From: a bacterium
Lineage (GTDB): Bacteria; Desulfobacterota; Desulfobulbia; Desulfobulbales; Desulfobulbaceae
DNA length: 64,000 nt
Direction of reading: 5' to 3'
Assembly (NCBI GenBank): GCA_030538155.1
Contig: JAUNUN010000004.1
Span: 1 to 64,000 of the forward strand
Below the pieces are notes generated by a model that saw only the letters and a program-made list of their open reading frames with translations, was not told the DNA's origin and made no database searches. Below, in pieces: positions 47,383 to 55,600 of the stretch; positions within the stretch are counted from its first letter, which is position 1; the number at the start of each line of letters is the position of its first letter. A program made the translations under genes and the position numbers.

Positions 47383-47412
47383 ATCCGAAGCCGACGAAGC
47401 CGCCATAGATAG
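47341..47412 (+). CDS. Possible arginine-rich 23-residue small ORF
   Basis: ATG at 47341 is preceded 8 bases upstream by AAGGAGG (47326-47332), one of the better ribosome sites in the window. It encodes 23 residues with ten arginines and two histidines (starting MRCRRASRYV) and stops at TAG. The start codon lies inside the 5' arm of the 13-bp inverted repeat, so folding would hide it. It may be a leader peptide, a toxin-like basic peptide, or chance; nothing else supports translation. Confidence 0.3.
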   Translation: MRCRRASRYVLHRIIRSRRSRHR

Positions 47413-47450
47413 AGCTTTGATATGGAGTGGAGGAAGTGGAATAAGCCGTA

Positions 47451-47933
47451 TCAGGGCTTGACTTCTCCCCGGTCCCGATAGGGGTTGATGGTCAGCACCG
47501 CGCATGCCGCAGTCTTGACCACCTTTTCGGCCACACTGCCGAACATGATGCGCTCCAGCCCCTTGTAGCCATGGGTACCCATGACGATGAGCTGGATGCC
47601 TTTCTGGGCCGCATACTTCACCACTTCTTCACCGACATCGCCTGCCAGCACCTTGCTGGTCACGCTGGTGACGCCTGCATCCAGACAGAGCCGGCGGTGC
47701 TCGGCTATAAAGGCATCCATCTGCTGCTGGGCCGAGGCATACAACTCCTCCTCCAGGTTGGGTAGGTTGACCGGCGGCACGAAAAAGCCGCTGTAGTCCT
47801 CAAAGTTCTGCACCACAAAAACCAGATGCAGTTCAGCCTTGAAGGTGCCCGCCACATAGGCCGCAGCCTTGAGAATAGTTGCCGCGTTATCGGAAAAATC
47901 AATGGGGGTCAGGACGCTGGTGATCGGTTGCAT
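47451..47933 (-). CDS. Universal stress protein (UspA family)
   Basis: A 160-residue Rossmann-like protein with the ATP-binding Usp signature (IVMGTHGYKGLERIMFGSVAEKVV: G-2x-G-9x-GS) and the N-terminal VLTPIDFSDNAATILKAA. The ATG at 47933 follows GGGAGG; the longer frame upstream is non-coding. Usp proteins accumulate under starvation and stress; the exact role is unknown. It is monocistronic as far as can be seen. Confidence 0.93.
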   Translation of the reverse strand: MQPITSVLTPIDFSDNAATILKAAAYVAGTFKAELHLVFVVQNFEDYSGFFVPPVNLPNLEEELYASAQQQMDAFIAEHRRLCLDAGVTSVTSKVLAGDVGEEVVKYAAQKGIQLIVMGTHGYKGLERIMFGSVAEKVVKTAACAVLTINPYRDRGEVKP

Positions 47934-48247
47934 AGGAAACCTCCCTGGTGGGTAGAGGATCAAGAGGTAATACTGATATACACCATAACACAAAGTGAAC
48001 AGTTGCGGAAGGCACGAGTATGCTGTTCCGGTGTAGGGCAAGGGCATTACGGTGAGAAGGGTACGAACAGATCAGCCGACGGCTCAATCCCCTTCTGTGC
48101 CGATAACACACAGCACTCCTTTGGCCTATCTTCTGCTGTACAGAGCTTTCAAACGCTGCAGTAGCTTGGCCCGCATTTCCCGTCGGCAGCAATCTGCGTA
48201 TTAATCAGCCTGTTGAGCACATCGAGCAGCGCCTTTCCTGTGTGCAA
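47934..48247. other. 314-base gap without a convincing gene
   Basis: The gap between the stress-protein start and the end of the 48248 gene holds the stress gene's ribosome site and presumably its promoter. The only coding-like trace is an in-frame continuation of 34 codons past the 48248 gene's stop codon (to 48152), reading ..GKALLDVLNRLIN.. No hairpin with a T run was found. Confidence 0.6.
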
Positions 48248-48841
48248 TCAACTGAAAATCCGCTCGCTCTCCTGGCGGTGCAGATCTGCCAAGGCCTTTT
48301 CCATGCGCTCAAGGACATCCAGAAGATCGGTCATATCGCCTTGTATCTGCGGCACCAGCGCCTTGCCGAAGACGAGTTCGGCCCGGCTCAGTTGACTGTT
48401 GCAGAGCAAATACGAGGTCTTGTCCTGATACCTGTTTCTAACCAGGGCGGCATAGCTTGTCCCTTGTGCGGATAGAAGCGAGAGGTAGTGCTCGGTGAGG
48501 AGTTGCATCCAGTCTTGGTAAAGAGGTTTGGCTTGCTCCGGGATGTTCGTACCTGCCGCCTCCACAAGAGCGCCTATATCCACCTGTTTGCCGGTCTCTT
48601 CAGCCGCCACGGCTGCTTCAAGGGCACGGCGGCGGGAGATGAGGTAATGTCTTGCGAAATCCTTCAGGCCATTGGAATACTGCTTGAGTTTCCAGGCGTA
48701 AAAAACAAAAAAAATCGGGATAAGGATCATCCAGATCGGTGGAGTTGGTTTGTCCAGCACAGCCAGGGCCAGGCGATTGGCCAGGGCCTCTTCGTGGGCT
48801 AGAATCTGCTCTTGTTTTTTTGCCAGGCTCTGTGCACTCAT
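48248..48841 (-). CDS. Membrane-anchored protein of unknown function
   Basis: A 197-residue protein with one membrane segment (PIWMILIPIFFVFYAWKL, about residues 35-52) following a polar N-terminus, then a long mostly helical cytoplasmic part. I recognise no family. AGGA lies upstream of the ATG. In frame after its TGA stop the reading frame continues for 34 sense codons. It follows the NtrC-type regulator gene after 79 bases on the same strand and may be its last operon member. Confidence 0.75.
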   Translation of the reverse strand: MSAQSLAKKQEQILAHEEALANRLALAVLDKPTPPIWMILIPIFFVFYAWKLKQYSNGLKDFARHYLISRRRALEAAVAAEETGKQVDIGALVEAAGTNIPEQAKPLYQDWMQLLTEHYLSLLSAQGTSYAALVRNRYQDKTSYLLCNSQLSRAELVFGKALVPQIQGDMTDLLDVLERMEKALADLHRQESERIFS

Positions 48842-48920
48842 AAAAATTCCTGTTCCGTGCGTGTGGTTGGTGCGTGAGTTGGTGCGCGTAGTTGCCTTGT
48901 GGTTCTCTTGCCCTTATTGG

Positions 48921-50375
48921 TCAGCGGTACTGGTCGGCCTGCACCCCAAGCCGGGAGAGGATTTTTTGCAGGGCCACCCGAGACAGGCCGGAAATCCGTG
49001 CAGCCTCGGAGATATTGCCCTGGGTTGTACTGAGCAGCTTTTTGACATAACGCCTGGTGAAGGTGTCGATTACCTGGGCCTTGGCCTCTTTGTAGTCAAG
49101 CGGCAAAGGGCCGCCCTCACCGCTGTGCAAAGCTTGAGGGATATCTTCACTATGCCCGGGAATGACCATGGCCACAAGATCCATGTCGATCCGGTTCTCG
49201 TTACAAAAGACCGACAAACGCCGCACGATGTTCTGCAGTTCCCGCACGTTGCCCGGCCAGGGTCGCCGGCTCAGCCACTGCAAGACCTCCGCATCCATCT
49301 CCTTTTCCGTCTCCCCGCTTTCCCGGCAGGCAGAACGCAGCATGTGCATGGCCAGCATGGGGACATCCTCAAGGCGCTCCCGCAGGGGCGGCATGGTCAG
49401 GGAAAGGACGTTCAAACGGTAGAACAGGTCTTCACGAAAGGAGCGTTCCTGCATAGCCGCAGCCAGATCCCGGTTGGTCGAGGCGATAACGCGGACATCG
49501 ACTTTGATCGCCCTGTTCGCGCCGAGGGGCCGCACTTCGCCGCTTTGCAGGCAGCGTAGGAGCTTGGCCTGCACCGGCAGGCCGATATCGCCGATCTCGT
49601 CCAGGTGCAGGGTGCCGCCGTCGGCTGCGACAAAGAGACCCTTGTGGTCGCGGTCTGCGCCGGTAAAGGCCCCGCGCACATAGCCGAACAGCTCGCTTTC
49701 CAGGAGGTTCTCGGGAATGGAGGGGCAATCCACAGTCATAAAGGGCTTTTCCGCCCGCGGCCCCAAACGGTGGATCAGCTTGGCGGCCAGTTCCTTGCCG
49801 GTGCCGGATTCACCCTTGATCAAGACCGTGTACTCCGACTGCGCGATGGCGGCGATGGTCTTGCGCACCCCTTGCATTTCCTTGCCGGCACCCACCAGCT
49901 CATCCTGACTGTTCCGGCGGATGACGATCTGCCTAAGCCGGTTGTTTTCTTCGAGCAGCCGGGCCCGTTCCAGGCCTTTGCGGATCACCCGAAAAAGCTG
50001 GCCGGGCTCGACAGGTTTGCTCAAAAAGTCGTAAGCCCCTGCCTGCAGTGCCTGCACGGCCAGCTCAATGGTGCCGAAACCGCTGAGCACCACAATACCG
50101 AGGCCGGACTGCTGCTCCAGGGCCTCGTTGATCAGTTGCATGCCGCCCATCCCAGGCATGCGCAGATCAGTGACCATCAGCTGCGGGCGGATTTCCGCCA
50201 AAATAGCCAGGGCCTTGCTGCCACTGTCGGCAGTGTGTATGCGCAGCTCCGGAAAATCCCCCTGAATAAGCCGAGACAGGCCACGGGTGAAATCCTGCTC
50301 ATCATCGACAATAAGCAGCACCGGCTCTTCGACAGCAGGGCTGCTCGTGGTGAAGGTGGTATCTTGCTCAGGCAT
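48921..50375 (-). CDS. NtrC-type sigma-54-dependent response regulator
   Basis: A 484-residue activator: receiver with phospho-Asp70 (LMVTDLRMPGMGG), AAA+ domain with GESGTGKE, GAFTGA and GGTLHLDEIGD all intact, and a Fis-type HTH at the C-terminus (ISEAARISGLSRVALQKIL). Its start overlaps the stop of the haem-c kinase gene by one base (TGATG), so they are a matched two-component pair. It is the best candidate activator of the sigma-54-like promoter ahead of the COG2855 transporter gene 55 kb into the window, on the same strand upstream. Confidence 0.95.
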   Translation of the reverse strand: MPEQDTTFTTSSPAVEEPVLLIVDDEQDFTRGLSRLIQGDFPELRIHTADSGSKALAILAEIRPQLMVTDLRMPGMGGMQLINEALEQQSGLGIVVLSGFGTIELAVQALQAGAYDFLSKPVEPGQLFRVIRKGLERARLLEENNRLRQIVIRRNSQDELVGAGKEMQGVRKTIAAIAQSEYTVLIKGESGTGKELAAKLIHRLGPRAEKPFMTVDCPSIPENLLESELFGYVRGAFTGADRDHKGLFVAADGGTLHLDEIGDIGLPVQAKLLRCLQSGEVRPLGANRAIKVDVRVIASTNRDLAAAMQERSFREDLFYRLNVLSLTMPPLRERLEDVPMLAMHMLRSACRESGETEKEMDAEVLQWLSRRPWPGNVRELQNIVRRLSVFCNENRIDMDLVAMVIPGHSEDIPQALHSGEGGPLPLDYKEAKAQVIDTFTRRYVKKLLSTTQGNISEAARISGLSRVALQKILSRLGVQADQYR

Positions 50376-52801
50376 CAGGACCAGTCCTGCTGCACACGGG
50401 GCAGAATAATGGTAAAGCCGGCACCGTCCAGTTCTTTGGATCGTCCGATTTCAATGCAGCCTCCCACGTCGTTGACAATGCCATAGCTGATGGTCAGGCC
50501 AAGGCCGGTTCCGGCTCCGATATCCTTGGTGGTGAAAAAGGGATCAAAGAGCTGGGACACATCGCTGCCGGGAATGCCTGGGCCGTTGTCGGCCACTTCG
50601 ATGGCGATCATGGCTTTGTTACCAGCCGCAACCGTGATGCAGATCTCCCCTGTTTCTTCGCTGACCGCGTCAAGGGCGTTGATGATCAGGTTGCTCAGGA
50701 CCTGCTCCAATTCGCCGATGCCGAGGCGCACCAAAAGGCCGGGCTCTTGGTGCCGCACCGCAATGCGCACCCCCTTTTGCGCCGCCTGCACCGAAAAGAC
50801 CTCGCTCACCGACTGCGCCACTTGGCCGGCATCGGCAATGCCGGAGCCGACGGCCTTGGGTCGGGCAAAGTTGAGCAGGTCGCGCAAAACCCGCTGGGCC
50901 TGATGGGTGTGGCGTTCGATCACCTGCAGATCATCGAGCTGCTGCGGATCGCTGATGGCCTGCCGCAAGAGGTCGGTATAGCAGCGGATAACCCCGAGCG
51001 GATTATTGATCTCGTGGGCCAGGCCGGCGGTGAATCTACCCACGCCGGCCATTTTTTCCGTGCGCAAGAGCTGTGCTTGCAAATGTCCTTCCATGGTTGT
51101 TTCCCGCAAGAATACCACCACATGGGCCACACTGCCGGACTGATCCTGCACAGGGTACAAAGAGATGGAAAACGAGCGTCTGTTGAGCAGACTGAGTTCG
51201 CGGAAATCGGCAATACCGCTTGCGCGCACGTAGCGAAGCGGGCACAGCCCGGAGCTGAGATTGAAAAAGGGAGCCAGGATATTGCCGTCGCTGCGGGTGC
51301 CGCCGCTCAGTTCGCTGGTGAGTTTTTTGGCCGCTACATTGACGGTCAGGGCGGAACAGGAGCTGTCCATCAGAACAAGCGGATCGGAGATACCCTCGAC
51401 AATGGTTTCAAGGATATTCATCTGCCTGGCCAGACCATCCAGGGCAGAGATGTTTTCGGCAACAATGCCAAGCTGCCGCCCCAGGGCCTGCAGGAGCTTG
51501 AGGTCGTGTTCCGTGGCTTTTTCTTCATCCGGCCAGTCGAGGAACAACAGGCCTTCCGCATAACCGGCACTGGAGCCGACCGGAATAAAGACCGTGGCCC
51601 CCTGGCGCCGGGCAGTGCCGCTGGTGAGGATTTCAACAAAATCCGCCGGTTTTTTCGGCAGTGCCGCGCCTTCGGGCCACACATAGGCATCTGTTGAGGC
51701 CATGGTGCAGAGATAGGCGATACGCCGGGCGCCGAAACGCCGGCACACCTGGGGCAAAGTCCGACGCCAGAGTTCCGGGCGAGACCGGCTTTTTGCCATA
51801 TCCTGCAGCAGGGAAACAAAGAGTTGCACATCTGCCCGCCGGGCCTGGGTTTCCCAGGAAAGCGCGGCGGTGCGTTCTTCCACCATGCGGCGCAAATTGT
51901 CGGCATAGTCCTGCAACTGCCTGCGCGCTTCAAAGAGATGCTCGCCCATGGTCTCGATACCGCCGACCAGTTTGCTGATTTCGTCTTGGTCTTCAAACTG
52001 CTGCAGGGCCGCGCGTTCCTCCCCGCTGGCATGCCGGTGGAAGACCGCGCTCAAGTGGCTGAGATTGTTCACCACCAGAACGCGGAATAAAACATGGGTG
52101 GCAAAGAAGATGAGCAGGACGCTGGCGGCGAAAAAAGCAAAATAGGTGAGCATGGACTGCCGCATGCCGCCGGCGACCTGCGCCATTGAAGTGGCGACAA
52201 AATCCAGACCGGCAATACTGTCCTCTTTTTTACCAAAACCTCTCATGCCGTAAATTTTGATCAGGTCCGGCGGCGCATCCTCCGGCCTGCCGTGGCAGTA
52301 GAGGCAGGACTGTTCAAAGCGCACGGGCCGCGCCATGATGTAGTGACGTTCACCCTCGATAGAATGGTAGCCTTGCCAGATTTGCCGCGAGGGGTCTTCC
52401 TGGAAATAGCCGATCAACTGCCGCTCAAGCTCGTTTGCCTCATAATCCGGATTGCGCGCGCCAACGGCGACCCGGCGAAAGAGACTGCCCTTGTTCGGGG
52501 CCGAGGAGGGAGACATGATCTCTCGGGAGATATAGGAAGAGGACATGGCCTCAATAATGAACGTGGCTGGGAAACGTTCGTACATGGCGGGGCGCAGGGT
52601 TTTGCGCACATAGCCCTGGATGCCTTCCAGGTGGGTGAAGAAAAGGCGGGCCTTGTCTTCCACCTCGCGCTCCACGGCACTGCGGAGATGAAAATAGGCG
52701 ACAACCGAGAAGATCGAGCCAAGCACCAAGGCGGCCAAGCACAGACCGATGAAGAACCTGGTCTGCAGGCTGTGTGCTTTGGGCAGGTGCATGATGTGCA
52801 T
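50375..52801 (-). CDS. Sensor histidine kinase with periplasmic haem-c domain
   Basis: An 808-residue membrane kinase. Membrane helices at about 16-37 and 217-240 bracket a periplasmic domain of the DUF3365/Tll0287-like type containing a single c-type haem motif CLYCH (166-170). Then HAMP (240-300), a coiled coil, a GAF-like region (330-450), a PAS-like region (460-570), HisKA with GRFTAGLAHEINNPLG (His596) and HATPase_c with NLIINALDAV, DNGPGIPG and GTGLGLTI. Such haem domains sense redox state, NO or similar ligands; which is unknown here. Upstream gap of 153 bases to the small membrane protein gene. Confidence 0.93.
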   Translation of the reverse strand: MHIMHLPKAHSLQTRFFIGLCLAALVLGSIFSVVAYFHLRSAVEREVEDKARLFFTHLEGIQGYVRKTLRPAMYERFPATFIIEAMSSSYISREIMSPSSAPNKGSLFRRVAVGARNPDYEANELERQLIGYFQEDPSRQIWQGYHSIEGERHYIMARPVRFEQSCLYCHGRPEDAPPDLIKIYGMRGFGKKEDSIAGLDFVATSMAQVAGGMRQSMLTYFAFFAASVLLIFFATHVLFRVLVVNNLSHLSAVFHRHASGEERAALQQFEDQDEISKLVGGIETMGEHLFEARRQLQDYADNLRRMVEERTAALSWETQARRADVQLFVSLLQDMAKSRSRPELWRRTLPQVCRRFGARRIAYLCTMASTDAYVWPEGAALPKKPADFVEILTSGTARRQGATVFIPVGSSAGYAEGLLFLDWPDEEKATEHDLKLLQALGRQLGIVAENISALDGLARQMNILETIVEGISDPLVLMDSSCSALTVNVAAKKLTSELSGGTRSDGNILAPFFNLSSGLCPLRYVRASGIADFRELSLLNRRSFSISLYPVQDQSGSVAHVVVFLRETTMEGHLQAQLLRTEKMAGVGRFTAGLAHEINNPLGVIRCYTDLLRQAISDPQQLDDLQVIERHTHQAQRVLRDLLNFARPKAVGSGIADAGQVAQSVSEVFSVQAAQKGVRIAVRHQEPGLLVRLGIGELEQVLSNLIINALDAVSEETGEICITVAAGNKAMIAIEVADNGPGIPGSDVSQLFDPFFTTKDIGAGTGLGLTISYGIVNDVGGCIEIGRSKELDGAGFTIILPRVQQDWS

Positions 52802-52954
52802 GGCGCGTGGGAAACTTGGGCGCTGGGTGGGGTCAGCGCTTTATGTGATGTAAATTCCTGTTATTACTTGCGACATCCGCGTTTACACATACTTTTTACG
52901 CTCCTTATTTTTGCGCGCCTTATGCCATGGCGAAAAGGGCCGATAAACCGCTAC

Positions 52955-53191
52955 TCACCGGGAATCCAGGGCAGCCCTCAAGTAGCGCTCCGATTCCACC
53001 ACTTGGGCGACATCGGTATAGTAGTAGCGGCTGGGGTCGATATTCTCCTCTTCAAGGAGCACGGACATGCGCTTGAGAATATCGACCGACTGCGTCAGCC
53101 GGGGCAGCGCGCCGTAGATCACGGCAAAGGTGAGCGTAAGGGCAAGAGCAAAGGAACCTAGGCGTCTGGACAAATCAAAGGAGAGCTTCAT
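52955..53191 (-). CDS. Small single-span membrane protein next to the COG2855 transporter
   Basis: A 78-residue protein: basic N-terminus (MKLSFDLSRRLG), one hydrophobic segment (SFALALTLTFAVIYGAL, about 13-29) and an acidic/polar helical remainder with IDPSRYYYTDVAQVVESERYLRAAL. GAGG lies 5 bases upstream of the ATG. It follows the transporter gene after 63 bases, in which GGGAGG/CCTCCC (53211-53227) forms a short hairpin. I recognise no family; position and topology suggest an accessory subunit of the transporter or a signal link to the kinase downstream. Confidence 0.7.
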   Translation of the reverse strand: MKLSFDLSRRLGSFALALTLTFAVIYGALPRLTQSVDILKRMSVLLEEENIDPSRYYYTDVAQVVESERYLRAALDSR

Positions 53192-53254
53192 GGTGCCTCA
53201 ATGGAACCGAGGGAGGGCAAGCCTCCCCCGGTGAAGAAATTGCACGTGTTTCAC

Positions 53255-55000
53255 TTAGATTGATGCGGTGATTTCCGGAAACACGATATAGAACATGAGA
53301 TAGGCCATGGCCAGGGTCAGCACGAGGTTGAAACTCTGGCCGCAGACATACAGGATGACCGGTTTTCCTCCCTTGAAGTAGACCGCCAGTTCACGGAAGT
53401 TGGTGGACAGGCCGATGGCGGCAAAGGAGATGGCAAAGAACCAGTCGCGCAGCAGGCGGGTGCCGCCGCGTACAGCGCCGTGTTCCACCATGGCGGAACT
53501 CATTTCCTTACTCAAGCCGGCATCCAGGATGGAGAAGAGGATCGAGGCCGCGAGGAAACCGAGGACGAACTTCGGAAAACGGTGCCAGATCTCGGATGCC
53601 TTGACCTCGGTATCGGCCGCAGTGCGCTCAACCCGCATGGTCCAGTACAGGGCCACACAAAAGGCTGTGACCCCGATCATGACGTTCTGGATCATTTTGA
53701 TGGTGGCTGCCACGTACATGGCCTTTTGGCCGAGGAAAGCACCGGCCGCAGCCACTGCCCCGGTGGAGTCGATGGTGCCGCCGATCCAGGCTCCGCCGAG
53801 CACTTCCGGCATGCCCACTGCCTTGATGAAGGCGGGCATGCCAATCATCATGATGGCAGTGAAGACCAGAGACATACCGATAGAAAGGGTCAGCTCTTCT
53901 TTCTTGGCCCGGCAGGCAGCGGCAGTGGCGATAGCAGCCGAAGTGCCGCAGACCGACATGTCGGCGGAAATGACGATGTTCAGGGTCTTGGAGGGCATTT
54001 TCAGAACGGTTTGACCAAAGATAAAGGTACAGATCAATACCGTCGGGGTGACCACCCAGGCCACGAAGATGCCGGGAATGCCGATGGCCAGAATTTTACC
54101 GAACAGGACCTCTGCACCGAGCAGAACCAGACCGGTCTTGATAAAAAATTCAACCTGGCAGGCAGGAAGCACCCATCTCGGGGTGCCGATGGTATTGGCG
54201 ATCAGCATGCCCAAGAGGATACCCCAAGCCTCGGCGCCAAAGCCGTATTGCTTGGAGATTGCGTGGTTGCCGAAAAGATAGGCAAACACGGTTACCAAGA
54301 AGACGATGGTAAAGCCCTTGGCAAAGGCGGTGAAGTTTTGGCCCATCAGTTTGATGCCCGCGCCGAAGGCGAGGATACAGAAGATACAGGTGCCGATCAG
54401 GGTCGGGAAGAGGTTGAACGGCTTGTTGGAAGCCTTGCTGCGTGCTGATGCCTCTTTTTTCTTTGCAGCCTGCCATTCGGAAATTTTGACCGAGGCCTCG
54501 GTATTGAGCACGCTGTTCTGGAACTGCACTCCCGCGGCAGCGGTTTCTGCCTGCTGCGCGGCGCTCAGGGCGGCAGCGGAGGCCAGTTTGGCTTCGTCAT
54601 AGGCGGGCTGAGCCTTTGCATTCATGGCCTCTGCCTGGGCCTTGGTGCGGACAAAAGCGTCCATGGGGTTATTCTGCCAACTGCCGGGCCGACTGGTCCA
54701 GTGGGTCGCAAAAGCGCCAAAAGGAGAGCGGCTGGCCCGCAGACCGGTTTTATCGCTTTCGGCATTGTGCCAAGCAATGGTTTTGAATGGGGCCTTGGCC
54801 TCTTCAACCTGCTGTATCTGATTGGCAGCATCTACTTTGGCGGCAAACTCATTTTTAGGTCCAAAGCCGAAATAGGCGATAAGGCAGACGGCGATAATGC
54901 TGAAAGCGAGCCAAATTGCCAGATAATCTTCCCTGGTCCATAAATCCGACCATTTACTTTGTGCTCTGTCGACAACAATGTCGGTCTCTGGTTGCGCCAT
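53255..55000 (-). CDS. COG2855 (YeiH-type) putative sulfate exporter with inserted coiled coil
   Basis: A 581-residue membrane protein. From about residue 205 it matches the YeiH/Cons_hypoth698 family: many membrane helices, GFGAEAWGILLGMLIANTIGTP, VLLGAEVLFG, ISADMSVCGTSAAIATAAA and GGTIDSTGAVAAAGAFLG. Before it come one membrane helix (about 27-48) and a 150-residue alanine-rich helical segment (50-200) not found in E. coli YeiH. The start at 55000 follows AGGAGG by 7 bases; an ATG at 55006 is too close. Family members are labelled putative sulfate exporters; the substrate is not proven. A sigma-54-like promoter lies 85 bases upstream. Confidence 0.9.
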   Translation of the reverse strand: MAQPETDIVVDRAQSKWSDLWTREDYLAIWLAFSIIAVCLIAYFGFGPKNEFAAKVDAANQIQQVEEAKAPFKTIAWHNAESDKTGLRASRSPFGAFATHWTSRPGSWQNNPMDAFVRTKAQAEAMNAKAQPAYDEAKLASAAALSAAQQAETAAAGVQFQNSVLNTEASVKISEWQAAKKKEASARSKASNKPFNLFPTLIGTCIFCILAFGAGIKLMGQNFTAFAKGFTIVFLVTVFAYLFGNHAISKQYGFGAEAWGILLGMLIANTIGTPRWVLPACQVEFFIKTGLVLLGAEVLFGKILAIGIPGIFVAWVVTPTVLICTFIFGQTVLKMPSKTLNIVISADMSVCGTSAAIATAAACRAKKEELTLSIGMSLVFTAIMMIGMPAFIKAVGMPEVLGGAWIGGTIDSTGAVAAAGAFLGQKAMYVAATIKMIQNVMIGVTAFCVALYWTMRVERTAADTEVKASEIWHRFPKFVLGFLAASILFSILDAGLSKEMSSAMVEHGAVRGGTRLLRDWFFAISFAAIGLSTNFRELAVYFKGGKPVILYVCGQSFNLVLTLAMAYLMFYIVFPEITASI

Positions 55001-55084
55001 GGGCATTCCTCCTGTGGGGATTGTAGAAAATATTTCTGTTTTTCCATTCATGCAGGCCAAGCATGCACTCTATTAAAAATATCT

Positions 55085-55100
55085 ATCAATTTCCGTGCCA
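55085..55100 (-). promoter_or_regulatory. Sigma-54-like promoter of the COG2855 transporter gene
   Basis: On the minus strand the sequence reads TGGCAC-N5-TTGAT (55100-55085), matching the sigma-54 consensus TGGCAC-N5-TTGCW except for A in place of the -12 C. The predicted transcript start near 55074 leaves a 74-base leader. The stretch 55001-55600 between this gene and macA otherwise holds no convincing gene. Confidence 0.5.
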
Positions 55101-55193
55101 GGTACCACTTTGCTAAGGAGGTCAAAAAAAACACAATGAAAACAGGCTGATAAAAAATCGATATCCATCAACCTACCAGGGAAAGGGCTGGCA

Positions 55194-55211
55194 TGTAAAC
55201 TCATGTTTGCA
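55194..55211. promoter_or_regulatory. Possible activator site upstream of the sigma-54-like promoter
   Basis: TGTAAAC-TCAT-GTTTGCA is a dyad with one mismatch in each arm pair of seven, centred roughly 130 bases upstream of the predicted transcript start, the usual distance for NtrC-type activator binding. Confidence 0.35.
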
Positions 55212-55461
55212 CCTGGGTACCGGCCGCAGTTGGCACCGTTGCCGAGAGTTTCGGCTTGTTTCCAGCACAGCAGGTGCCGGGCAGGAAGGGAAACAATGGG
55301 GCAAAATGCCCAATAAAATGGGCATTGGGAACCGAAACAAAGCAGCATGGCGGGCGCAAACGGGCCTTTCCTGCTCTATCCTGAAAAACAGCTCTAGCTC
55401 CAGTCTCTTCGGCCTTGTGCAGGGCAGCGCCCAAAAGAGCCGTACCAACAAACAGCCGCTA

Positions 55462-55490
55462 TTGACGCCGCCGATTATCCCATATACAGT
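55462..55490 (+). promoter_or_regulatory. Probable sigma-70 promoter of the MacAB operon
   Basis: TTGACG (55462-55467) and TACAGT (55485-55490) are 17 bases apart and face the efflux operon. The leader to the macA start at 55601 would be about 100 bases. Confidence 0.45.
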
Positions 55491-55600
55491 ATTCGCCTTC
55501 TTTGCTGCGGATGCAGCACTCCGCGAGCAGGCAGAATGTCCGACGCCTCTGTAGCGCTTTAGCCTACCCCTTTTGCCACAACTCTCAGCTCTCCCATAGC

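Noticed and set aside
48866-48886. Two GTTGGTGCG copies 12 bases apart
   Set aside because: Short and imperfect outside the 9-bp core; no clear function between two same-strand genes.
55305-55326. AATGCCCA/TGGGCATT hairpin upstream of the COG2855 gene
   Set aside because: No real T run on either strand and no gene end next to it; kept out as a terminator.
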